Under the pieces are notes generated by a model that was not told where the DNA came from, searched no databases, and was given only the letters and a program-made list of their open reading frames with translations. From Brettanomyces bruxellensis (taxonomy: Eukaryota > Ascomycota > Pichiomycetes > Pichiales > Pichiaceae): a DNA stretch of 64,000 nucleotides. Below are positions 20,884-30,872 of the stretch, piece by piece. Where the stretch lies: the NCBI RefSeq assembly GCF_011074885.1, contig NC_054684.1, forward strand, positions 521,001-585,000, in the 5' to 3' direction. The translations under genes and the position numbers were made by a program. How positions within the stretch are numbered: position 1 is the stretch's first letter; each line of letters opens with the position of its first letter.

Positions 20884-23235
20884 CCTCATAATAAATTCTT
20901 TCCAAGAAGCACTAATTCATCTTTTTTTTTTCCCCCCCCCCTTCTTGGATCTTGACGGAAAGCCGCTCGCTTTTTAGGGCTTCACAATATCCTTTATAGG
21001 CAAGATTTCTCGCCGTTGCCGACCTACTTCATTATCTTAAATTAGAAAAAAGTATACATCTCCTTGTTTTGTTTCCATTGCCATCGTACAAATTGACAAA
21101 AGACACCATTACGTATATTTTAGAATACTTGGGGAACCATAAACTCCCGGAATGATTATATTTTTCTTCGGTGTTAGACCTGATAATACATCAAATTGAT
21201 TTCATTGCAATAGTTAGCAAGGCATTTCGTACTAAAATAAGATATAAAGTAATATCTTGGGAACTTTTATTTATTCCTTCTGCTCGTATATTAGTTTCAG
21301 TAATATCCTTGAAACCCCGAATTATATAGATCATAAATTTTAGAAGTGCTCTCCACAGCGAGCAGTGCTTTTTTAACTTTTTCGCACCCTTTCCACTCAC
21401 ATCCTATTACAATTACTTGTGCAAATTTTATTTTGTTAATGCTTTTCGTTTATCTTCGTTTATCGAGAGGTATAAATCAGCCAGATCTTCTTGGGCGTTC
21501 AATATTTTCCCTTTTTGGTGAATTCTGTCGTACGACGGTGATGGTTTTGGCAAACTTCAATGAAGTGAAATTTTATACGAGCTAAGGCTGAGAGAATGAT
21601 GAAGAGCATGAATAGCTTGCACAGTCATTCGATACATTTGGAAGGTTAGCATTAGCAGTAAATCAATTAAGAACCAATAAGGTTAATTTAGGCAGCGTTA
21701 TTCCTATTTCTTTGTGTTCATATGGGCATTATTTGGTACCAAATTTATAAATCACTCCTTATATTTTAAGTAATATCCAATGTAGACCGGGCTTATATTT
21801 TTCTTCAACACTCTCCTTCACGTCACTAGTTCTCTAAGACCGAAGGTTCTATCTTGGATTAATACGAAACGAAAGCACCTATATACAATAGGTACTGTTG
21901 TGAAAATACCATTTTGCGCATTCTCCGGATTCCAAGCCATCAAAAAATGAGCATTCAAAGCCCTAGAACGGGAAGGATGCATCATTAAGAAGTATAACAC
22001 ATCGCAAATAGGAAATTTTAACATATTTTTTAGTAGCTTCTCATAGCTGTAATTTAATGCATCGGTTAAGATAATGTAATGGTGCTTCATCTTGAAGTTA
22101 ATGACAATATCTTACCGCACTCTGGGTTTGTGATGTCATAAAATGTAACCGATTACCGCAAATACAATCAACATTTCTTTAGAAGTCCCCAATTACTGGA
22201 ACGAGTACCCGTTATTTTATGAGCTTCTAAAAATATGAAGCTCGTATTATGAATTCGAGGAACTGAAATGTACATAGAATACGAACAGGACAAAACTGCA
22301 ATTGTCATTTATATAAAATTTTGTAAGCATGTCTTATTTTTGGTTTGAAACCCCAAACTTGTTTCATGGTTAGTTGTTATGGAATCCACCGGCCTCAAAA
22401 AAGAACCAGTTAAAGCTTTCAAACTACTAAAAAGAGAAGCTCTTGGAAGATTTCTAGATATTCTTACGTAGTCCGATCGGTACTTGTTGAACAATATTTT
22501 TGTTTAAAATCTGAAAAATATACCTTTACGTAATATGCGAGTCGACAGTCGCGTCTACATAAGGCTGCTTAGTCCTGTTTATGCACAAGGAAACCGCGCT
22601 GATAAGGATTAAAGGTATTTAAGCATGTGCATTTCCCCCTTTTTATCCTGTTCATTCTACCTTCTTACTTAGTTCTTTCACTTTTATACTTTTCCTTTCT
22701 TTAGTCTTAAAACACTCGATACTAGTTATAACAAAAACTTCATAAAGTAATCGGCGTCACACTTAAACCAATTAAATGAATTATTACAAATGTACTGATT
22801 TCTTTTCTGTACTGAAGGACGTGCTGCTGGGAACGTCCAGTGCCATTCTAGTTTTTATATATTGGCGGACAACATGCGATCACTTTGTCAGTAGTTTTTC
22901 TATCTAAATGTATGTTCAGTATATTTTTTTTCAGCACAAACACTTCCCCTTCATTTTATTCTTGTTCTCTTTTCTTACCTTCTATTTATCTCTTCTATTT
23001 CTAGTATTGGAAACAATATCTATTCTAAAAATTACTATTACAATGATTAACAGGTAAAAATTTAACATAAGGAAACCAATTAGCATTATTTCAATTGCTT
23101 TATGCGTTGAGTATTTGAATCGTGTAGGGTCACCACTTAGTGAAAATGAAATACTAAAATTATTATGAGTGATTGTCATTGAGTACGAGGATGCAAATTA
23201 CACTTCGAAAGAAATTATATTACATTTGCTCTTAA
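20884..23235. other. Gene-free spacer with a T/C homopolymer junction and a solo LTR
   Basis: No supported gene. A run of about 10 T joins to 10 C at 20922-20941. Short frames at 21191, 21346 and 21818 have no motifs. A full-length solo LTR lies at 22529-22788. Confidence 0.5.
22529..22788 (+). repeat. Solo LTR, 260-bp family
   Basis: 260 bp with a left end CGTAATATGCGAGTCGACAG and right end TTATTACA. It shares the GTCGACAGTCGCGTCTACAT block, TAAGGATTAAAGGTATTTAA, a pyrimidine-rich middle, and ACTAGTTATAACAAAAACTT with the 28.7- and 42.3-kb copies. No clear target duplication remains. Confidence 0.75.
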
Positions 23236-24102
23236 TTAATTGGAAATCTTGTTATCTATGGGATATATTGTTGGATCCCAGCAGAAACATATATTTTCCT
23301 CTCCATGATCCATGCTAACGAGTTCCTTTTGAGTTAGACTAAAATCAAACACATCATAATTTAGTCGCATTCTGGATACGTGTGTCGTTTTTGGAATCGG
23401 AATAAACCCTTGCTCCAAAGACCAGCGAAGTAGTATTTGAGCAGTGCATTTATGATATTTTTTGGCAAGAAGCTTTAGGTTAACATCATTCAATTTATTT
23501 CCTTGCGTCAACGGTGAGTATGCCTCAACAGTTAAATTAAATTTCCGGCAAAATTGAACAAGCTCTTTCCTTGTAAGCCAAGGATGAATCTCCAACTGGT
23601 TTACAGATGGAATAATTCGTAAATCAGGGTAGGACAAAAGCTCTTTCAAATGATCTATACCATAATTCGAAACACCAATGCTCTTAACAGAACCTTCTTC
23701 CACTGCCTCTTGCAAAGCAATCCATGTTCCGTGCCTTCTTTTGTAATCAGACTGTGGTGAATGTATTAAAATAAGATCAATATATCCAATGCATTCTACA
23801 TTTCTAAGAGATTTTTTGATCACAGCTTTTGACTTTAAATATCCATGATCTTTGTCATCTATCTTTGTAGTGAAAAATACATCGCTTCTTTTGTGATATA
23901 TTTTATCCTCTTCCAACCATTTATGAATACCCTTCGCTATTCCTTTCTCGTTACCATAGTATTCAGCAGAATCAATTAGACGATAACCCGCTTTTAATGC
24001 ATTGTACACAAGATCTGGAGCAGATTCTTCAGCGATCGGCCAGGTGCCAAATCCAATTACCGGAATAGTGTTCCCTGAATTGAGCTTTATTCGCTTTTCC
24101 AT
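23236..24102 (-). CDS. Aldo/keto reductase
   Basis: A 288-residue NADPH-dependent oxidoreductase of the AKR superfamily, complete in length. The catalytic tetrad is visible: D44 and Y49 in RLIDSAEYYGNE, K80 in FFTTKIDD, and H114 in LILIHSPQ. The coenzyme-binding region near the C-terminus (IPIPKTTHVSRM) is also typical. It resembles the yeast YDL124W/YJR096W group that reduces alpha-keto esters and aldehydes; the substrate is not deducible. It is transcribed divergently from the thiamine-transporter gene with about 530 bp between the starts, so the two could share control. A role in B-vitamin metabolism would be inference from position only. Confidence 0.9.
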   Translation of the reverse strand: MEKRIKLNSGNTIPVIGFGTWPIAEESAPDLVYNALKAGYRLIDSAEYYGNEKGIAKGIHKWLEEDKIYHKRSDVFFTTKIDDKDHGYLKSKAVIKKSLRNVECIGYIDLILIHSPQSDYKRRHGTWIALQEAVEEGSVKSIGVSNYGIDHLKELLSYPDLRIIPSVNQLEIHPWLTRKELVQFCRKFNLTVEAYSPLTQGNKLNDVNLKLLAKKYHKCTAQILLRWSLEQGFIPIPKTTHVSRMRLNYDVFDFSLTQKELVSMDHGEENICFCWDPTIYPIDNKISN

Positions 24103-24635
24103 CTAATCCTGGTAAATGCTATTTTACTTTCAATCTTACTTTTAAATGAGAATCTGAGCGATATTCTACGTTTAAGATCATAGTTTATTTAAATTTATTT
24201 TATCGTTCAGAGGAAACCTCTCTTCCTTTTGCCAGATTTAGCCTAATAATCGCATATTATTCCGTTCGATGGCCAGCTTCTGAAGATCGAGGGAAAAACT
24301 TTCCCAACAATGCTAATTTAAATTTTTCTTTTATAATTATGCGGCTGAGTTGCAACGAAGAACTTTTTCGTGGGATACATTTTAAACTTCATTGTTTTTT
24401 TTTTTTTTTTATCACAAACTGCGTAGGCCAATTTCGATTTGTTCCCCGCCGCGCAATCGCACAAAATTTATCGAACTGTATTTAAGGCGCTACAACTGCT
24501 TATCACCGAATGCTGATAATCTGGACCGTTTTTTTTCTTGTTATTTCCTTATTAAGTATTCATCGGTGAAACAAATTAACTGACGTAGTAGTACCCCCAT
24601 ATACTACTACTTATAGCCCTATTAAGAACTTAAAT
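24103..24635. promoter_or_regulatory. Divergent promoter region, aldo/keto reductase and THI7-type permease
   Basis: A 533-bp spacer with a T15 tract (about 24395-24410), a typical yeast nucleosome-depleting element, between two divergent starts. I see no recognised operator. The short plus-strand frame at 24392-24583 is not considered a gene. Confidence 0.5.
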
Positions 24636-26324
24636 ATGAGCCAGGAAAACGAAGAGACTTGTGATAACAGAGGAACTTTTAAAAAATGGTTTTCATTTCT
24701 AGAAGTTCCACATAAAGGTGAAGAGAAGCCATCCTTTCTAAGAAATGATGATTTATTACCCATCAGAAAAGAAGACCAAACTTGGGGGTTCTGGTCCAAT
24801 TTTGCGTATTGGGGAATTCTTTCATTCAACGTAGGAACATGGATGGCGGCAAGTAGTGCTCTTACCTACGGTCTTAGCTATGCAGATATTATTGGAGCAT
24901 TCATTTTGGGGGATGTTGTGACAATAATCTTTACGCTAGCAAATTCGTATCCTGGATGTGATTGGAAAGTTGGCTATACTGTTACTCAAAGACTTGTGTT
25001 TGGCATCTATGGTTCGGCTATTGGTGTTTGTGTCAGGGTTCTTGTTTCTATTGTGAATTACGGTTCTACGGCATGGGTTGGCGGTTTATGTGTTAATATT
25101 GTTCTTGATTCTTGGTCAGATAAGTATCTCAATATGAAGAACACGCTCCCTTCAAATGTGAACATGACTTCAAAGGAACTTATTGGTTTTGCAATATTTC
25201 ATCTAATTACGATTTTCTTTTACTTTATGAAGCCAAGGAAGATGAACTATGTTTTGATATGGTCATGTGCTGCTTGTGGTATCAGTATGCTTGGTATGGT
25301 GATTTATCTCTGTACTAAAGCAGGAGGAGCTGGTTCATCCTTTTCCGCACCTGCAACAATTCATGGCTCACAATGGAGTTGGATGTTTTGTTATATGATA
25401 TCCTATTGGTTTGGCTCCGTCTCTCCTGGATCGACAAACCAAAGTGACTACTCTAGGTTTTCTAGTAACAAGACAGGCCTTTGGTTGGGAACTATAATTG
25501 CTTTGTTAATTCCTACAACAATCGTTCCAATATTTGGTGTTTTGGGCGCTTCTGCTTCTAAGCAACTTTATGACCAGAATTGCTGGATGCCCACTGATAT
25601 TTTAGAGCATTGGATGAATGATGGTTACTCTTCAGGTGCAAGGGCGGCTTCATTTTTTTGCGGATTATCATTCATGTTTACTCAGATAGGTTATGCAATT
25701 AATGCATGTGGGTTTGCGGCAGGTATGGATTTGTCCGGTTTGCTTCCAAAGTATATAAACATTATTCGGGGAGCAATATTTACTGCCTTACTTTCCTGGG
25801 CTGTACAACCGTGGAACTTTTATAATTCCAACTCTACATTTCTAACGGTTGTATCCTCGTTTGGTGTTATTATGACTCCAATTATTTCAGTCATGATAGC
25901 AGATAATTTCTTGGTTCACAAGAGGAGGTACGCTATCAGTGAGGTTTTTAAATTGAAGGGAGAATATTATTACAGTTATGGCTTCAATTGGAGAGCCATC
26001 ATAGCTTCAATTTGTGGAATTGCACCAGGAATTCCAGGAATTATCTGGCAAGTTGATCAAGATGCTTTTAACGATAATGGAATTGTCAATTTTTACTATG
26101 CTGATTCCTTTACGTCATTTGCAATTTCCTTTTTTTTGTATTGGGTACTATGTATTTTGTTTCCTTTCAAAATTGGTAAAGAGCAAGACGAAGAAGATTA
26201 CTATGGCTCTTTTACCAAAGAGGTTGCCATAAAAAAAGGAATGATACCTTATGATGATTCTAAGGATATCAGTTTTACCGACGTTGAGCCAATAGACAGG
26301 AAGAAGAATACGCACAAAAGTTAA
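24636..26324 (+). CDS. THI7: NCS1-family thiamine transporter, Thi7/Thi72/Nrt1 type
   Basis: A 562-residue plasma-membrane proton symporter with about 12 membrane helices. It tracks the S. cerevisiae Thi7 family closely along its length: QTWGFWSNFAYWGILSFNVG (about 50-69), WVGGLCVNIVLDSWS, SYWFGSVSPGSTNQSDYSRF, GFAAGMDLSGLLPKYI, PWNFYNSNSTFLTV, and the cytosolic tail DYYGSFTKEVAIKKGMIPY. Thi7 imports thiamine, and the paralogue Nrt1 imports nicotinamide riboside. Thiamine is favoured because a TenA gene and a TenA relic lie just downstream on the same strand. The C-tail is shorter than in S. cerevisiae. No frame disruption. The exact substrate remains inferred. Confidence 0.93.
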   Translation: MSQENEETCDNRGTFKKWFSFLEVPHKGEEKPSFLRNDDLLPIRKEDQTWGFWSNFAYWGILSFNVGTWMAASSALTYGLSYADIIGAFILGDVVTIIFTLANSYPGCDWKVGYTVTQRLVFGIYGSAIGVCVRVLVSIVNYGSTAWVGGLCVNIVLDSWSDKYLNMKNTLPSNVNMTSKELIGFAIFHLITIFFYFMKPRKMNYVLIWSCAACGISMLGMVIYLCTKAGGAGSSFSAPATIHGSQWSWMFCYMISYWFGSVSPGSTNQSDYSRFSSNKTGLWLGTIIALLIPTTIVPIFGVLGASASKQLYDQNCWMPTDILEHWMNDGYSSGARAASFFCGLSFMFTQIGYAINACGFAAGMDLSGLLPKYINIIRGAIFTALLSWAVQPWNFYNSNSTFLTVVSSFGVIMTPIISVMIADNFLVHKRRYAISEVFKLKGEYYYSYGFNWRAIIASICGIAPGIPGIIWQVDQDAFNDNGIVNFYYADSFTSFAISFFLYWVLCILFPFKIGKEQDEEDYYGSFTKEVAIKKGMIPYDDSKDISFTDVEPIDRKKNTHKS

Positions 26325-26989
26325 TCGTGCTTTTTTATTTCAATTTTTATTTTTTCTTTCTTTCTCTAGTGTACTCCACCATCGGGACATTGGTGGTTGG
26401 ATGCTCGAGAAAGATGTTTAATAATAATACTCATAGACGGATTACTAATGCTTTTATGTGGCGGTGTAAGGGGATTGTTGAAGTATAAAATTTAAAAACT
26501 TAATTTCATGCTTCTCTTTTTCTTATGTATTAAAACGAAATCATACGCAATTTGATGAAGAGTGATGAACACAGGGTATACAACTAATAGAGATATCACT
26601 GGACATGAGAGTATAGTTGAATATATGTAATAATGGAATCGTGACTGCGTACAGATTTTGCAAAAAATAATAGATCAAACATTAATTGAATTCTAAACAT
26701 AGGAGTGAACATTCAAAATATATATACAACAAGTAACAAAGTGTTCTTCAAGATTGATTCATAAATTTGCTTTGCTCTTTTAATTTTTCGTTATTTGGTT
26801 CATCAAAAGTATAATTACAGACCTCTTCTTTTGTGCTTCATCTGGATAGTCGTATTGTACATTCGTATTAATTTTCATTTTAAGAATATTAATATCATCT
26901 ATGGTTTTTTTTAACCAGTCCCTACAAGATAGAATGCAAGAAGGTGGTCAATTATACCTTTTCAAGAAAGATACTGCTCTGGAATAATT

Positions 26990-27449
26990 TCTAAGAAAGT
27001 ACTTTGCCTATACCTTGATCAAGACAGAAAATATGTTTTGGCGGCATCCAAAGCGATACTGAAGGCATTTTATTTATGTCCAGTTCCTGGTGAGAGTGTG
27101 AAGATTAGCAAATATATTGAATATTTTGCTGATAAAAATATGGATTGTTTTTCCTTAACTATCAAGGAAATTAATTCTTCAAAATAGAAAAATCGCTTGA
27201 GAAATATTTAATGTCAGATTTGATCATTTCAGAAGCAAAGAATACACCAAATTTCTTAAAGACATCTCCATCAAAGCTAGCCAATACGATTACGCCAAAA
27301 TAATGGCATTTTTATGGGAAAATGACTTCCTACGTCTGAAATGGGTTGAACGTGGGTTAAATTACTCATACATTGCTTCAGAGTCACCAGAAAAATACCA
27401 ATTTGTCCGGCACGAAGAAATGGTTGCTTTTGGAAAAGTGAGTGAGTGA
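26990..27449 (+). pseudogene. Decayed TenA/thiaminase II copy
   Basis: Translation in shifting frames aligns with the intact TenA 500 bp downstream. KVLCLYLDQDRKYVLAASKA followed by FYLCP matches its KILCIYVSQDLKYF...AYLCP (36-62). Later, SQYDYAKIMAFLWENDF matches DDFNYGQMVTFIWANEK (128-144), and the following RLKWVERGLNYS matches YLQWAQNALNIP. A stop (TAG at about 27185), at least one frameshift, and loss of the N-terminus and C-terminus show it is dead. It indicates a former tandem pair. Confidence 0.85.
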
Positions 27450-27919
27450 ACAGACCACTTCCAGCCGAAAAGAGATCAATCTGAGATTGAAAATGGTTAT
27501 CTATCATGAATATCAAGTTTTCGAATGCTGTAATAAATATGCTTGATCAATAAATTTGTTGGGATTATGACTCCGAGGACTATTTTTTTAATTATACGCT
27601 GAAAAGAAATTTATGACATTGTGAGTACAAAAAGAGGAGTCTAATAATAATAATAAATAATAAATATAAATTAAATTTTATCCCACGTAGTACATTCGTG
27701 TATATCTGCGTGTCGGAGCTTTGTTTGACGGATACGAGATACACGGGATGATTAAGTGGTGCGTACAAATTAAAGTTGCTCCGAATTTTTTAGGAAATTG
27801 TGAAAAATCCCTGTTGATTACCTCTCTTTTCCGTACGATATAAAAATGCAGCTTAAGTTGATTCTACCTTAAGAAAATAAAATTTGATATACATATTTAA
27901 CAGCCAATAACGATCTGGA

Positions 27920-28588
27920 ATGAAATTTACAGAGCAACTTCTTGCAAAGCATAGAAAGCATTTCGAGAGGGCAACACAGCATCCACTTGTTAAACAATTA
28001 TGTGCAGGTACCCTCTCGGACAAAATTCTTTGTATATATGTCTCACAGGATCTCAAATACTTTTATGATTGTGGAAAGGCCATGCTTAAAACTGCCTACT
28101 TATGTCCTGATGCAAAAGATGTTGTGACATTTAACAAACAGTTGGGCTTTTTCGCTAATGATGAGCATGATTACTTTGGGGAGACAATTAATTACTGCGT
28201 AAAGCATGATCCATCTTTGAAAAAGTATTTAAAAGCAGATTTTATTCTTCCAGAAGTTAGAAATTATATGGCATATATTAAAAGAATTTCCTCAAGAATT
28301 GATGACTTCAATTATGGACAAATGGTAACATTCATCTGGGCTAACGAAAAGATTTATCTTCAATGGGCCCAAAATGCTCTAAACATACCGGATTCCATCC
28401 CTGAAGATTTACACTGGCGATTTAAGCAATGGATAACTCTTCATAGTGGAAATGCATTTGAACAATGGGTTGAATTCTTGGAAGGTCAGGTGAACAAGTA
28501 CGGTAGAATAAGCGAAATTGAACCAATTTTTCTTAAGGTTACCGATTTAGAATTTGGGTTCTTTGAGGGGTGTTATACATGCAAGTGA
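27920..28588 (+). CDS. TenA-family thiaminase II / thiamine salvage hydrolase
   Basis: A 222-residue all-helical TenA protein. TenA enzymes hydrolyse aminopyrimidines released from degraded thiamine to the HMP precursor, or cleave thiamine. Seen: VSQDLKYFYD with D44 at the conserved substrate-binding aspartate, and WITLHSGNAFEQWVEF (171-186) with the C-terminal catalytic glutamate (E181). The position of the catalytic cysteine of bacterial TenA (around 136-142, VTFIWAN) has no Cys, which suggests the TenA_E subgroup that salvages amino-pyrimidines. In Saccharomyces this domain is fused to Thi20/21; here it stands alone. It follows the THI7-type permease and a dead paralogue on the same strand, so uptake plus salvage of thiamine is a reasonable inference. 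Confidence 0.9.
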   Translation: MKFTEQLLAKHRKHFERATQHPLVKQLCAGTLSDKILCIYVSQDLKYFYDCGKAMLKTAYLCPDAKDVVTFNKQLGFFANDEHDYFGETINYCVKHDPSLKKYLKADFILPEVRNYMAYIKRISSRIDDFNYGQMVTFIWANEKIYLQWAQNALNIPDSIPEDLHWRFKQWITLHSGNAFEQWVEFLEGQVNKYGRISEIEPIFLKVTDLEFGFFEGCYTCK

Positions 28589-30872
28589 AGGAAATTGATT
28601 CCTATGTATGAACTTTTCATGGGGAAATTTGTTTTCTCAACTTCATTTATAAATATCATTTCTTTCACTGATAGATTTTAAAGTGATCAAGTAATAGATG
28701 TATCGACAGTCGCGTCTACGTAATGCTGCACCGCCTTAATAATGCGCAAGAAAAGCTTGTTCATAGGGATTAAAAGTAGCTGAGCATGGGCATTTCCTTT
28801 TTTTATTAAGTTCATTTTACCTTCTTACTTAGTTCTTTTACTTTCATAGTTTTACTTTCTTTAGCCTTAAAAACACGCAATACTAGTTATAACATAAACC
28901 TCATAAAGTAATGGGCGTCACACTTAAATCAAATAACTAAAACATTACAGATCACGTATTATTATAGACGCGACTGTCGACGTATCTATTATAGATCAAT
29001 ACATATAAACAAAATTCTGATAAATAGATGAAAAGTTACCTGAGCTCCCCCCAATTTCTAAATCATGCTAAATGAATTGAGTATTCAAGATCAGCACCGA
29101 AAATAATAGTATTTAAGAAATTGAAGTACTTTGTTAGGTTACAGTAAGAAGCTTAATGAATTTCCTTGCCGTTGCTTTCTACGTTAGGTCATTCCAGTTT
29201 CCGTCTTCCAACACTTATATGATATGTTGCTCCTAAATTACTTTTTATTAAATTGATAAAAACAGATCAAATCACGCAGCATTTGACGCCGCATTAGCTT
29301 GCTTGGGGGTGAGCTATTGGCCAAAATACTTGTCAAAAATTGGGGAAACTTTGACAGGTTTCAAAAGCGTCTGAAGAGATCTATGAAATATAATTTCTGG
29401 AATAAAAATTGATAAAACAAAACGCATCAGTATGTTGAAAATGCTTCATAAATTGGGACTAAAAGCAGACTCGTGTTTTGATACGTGAGAATAATAGAAG
29501 GACTCTGAAAATATGAAAAAAAAAAAAAAGGAGCTTCAAGGTAGTATAAAAAAGTGAATATTGGGCGTAAAGATATTCATTGCATATATGATTCAGTTTA
29601 AATGTCAAACCTAGAAGAATAAAAATCATTCTCAAGTGACGGAATCACGCCAAACGTTTCTCAGAAAGCTGAACAAGCAGCCTCATTGAGATACGATATT
29701 CTAAGTTACCTATATTTAGTTGTATGTTAGTACACATTCCCATAGTATTGTAGGGTGGCCAAATTCATGGGTCAATCCACTCACTCCATATGAAGTGCTC
29801 ATATATGCTAAGACTGTAAAGTACCTGATATGTCTGTCCCAGTATACACCCAGGAAATTTATGTCTAAGTGTAATGCCAAGCCTTAACCACCCTATACAA
29901 AAGCACAATGACATAAATAAATTGCATTTTCTTTGCGCTAGTCCTAACTAGATCAAGTTCTGCCGTGTTATCTCAGCCATGCCCCAAATATTTCCAGGGA
30001 AAATGGCACCGGCAATGCAAGGAGAAAGATGAGAATCAATTCAAATATTTAAGTTTTCACTTTTCAATCCTTAAATGATGTAAATATTGATAAAATCGTA
30101 AAAGTAATTTAAAAAAAAAAGTTTCCAACCCCAACTCTGAAGCATCTTCTATTGATATTGAACTTCGAAGACTGTTTAAAATGCAATTTTCTTCCACTGG
30201 CACTAATACTGCTCACATCTTGCCTGAATTTTGGAAACTTTTCCTCAAAAAAAGTTTTGATGATTTATCACATTTCAGTAATTAGACTTCTTTTGTGATT
30301 AAAGTAAGCCCCTAAAGTTAGAAGAAAATGGACATTTACACCGTTATATACTTCAAATTTTTTTTCGTTTATCAGATATGAATTGAATTGCATTCTCCGC
30401 GTGGGCATTTGTGCTTTTGAAATTTGAGGAACTGAGTAAAAGCGTGGGATATTTGGATCTGACTCATCTTCAGATAAGATGATGTCCGAAAAAAAAAATT
30501 CGCATTGCTACTTTTTTAACTTTTTCTTTTCATTTTATCATTATTGTTTACAGGAAAAGCAGAAATTGTTCATGCGTTAACTGATTGAGCAGAATTATAC
30601 TTTCGAGCACTTGAGCCGACAATAAAACATAAAGATAGACACTTCAATTGAAATTGCAAAGAGCCTTATATATTTTGCGAAGTAGAACGAACAACACTAC
30701 CACCAGTATATTATAGGTGGCTTTTTGCAGTATATTAAGATCTTTCGCCGAAATGTAAAATTGTTATTATACATTTAAATTAAATAAAAACACAAATCAC
30801 ATTTATAATTTTCAAAAGTAATGCTGGTGATGTTTGTATAGCCCAAAGCTTAAAATGCAAATGTTCACCCCC
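28589..30872. other. Gene-free 3' spacer of TenA and the first zinc-cluster gene
   Basis: Apart from the solo LTR at 28690-28949 and an inverted LTR-end fragment at 28955-28996, no gene is supported. A pair of 8-bp inverted arms (TAGGGTGG 29751-29758, CCACCCTA 29888-29895) encloses about 130 bp. Confidence 0.5.
28685..28954 (+). repeat. Solo LTR with target-site duplication, 260-bp family
   Basis: The element runs 28690-28949 (260 bp) and is flanked by a perfect 5-bp duplication GATCA (28685-28689 and 28950-28954). Its end reads AACATTACA; its start AGTAATAG differs in one base from the TGTAATAG expected from other copies. The 5-bp duplication and TG...CA-like ends support an LTR retrotransposon origin. 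No internal region of this family is in the window. Confidence 0.85.

Noticed and set aside
28690..28998. DNA transposon (MITE) with GTCGACAGTCGCGTC terminal inverted repeats
   Set aside because: The right-hand inverted copy lies outside the GATCA target duplication and is absent from the other full copies, so a solo LTR plus an adjacent inverted fragment explains it better.
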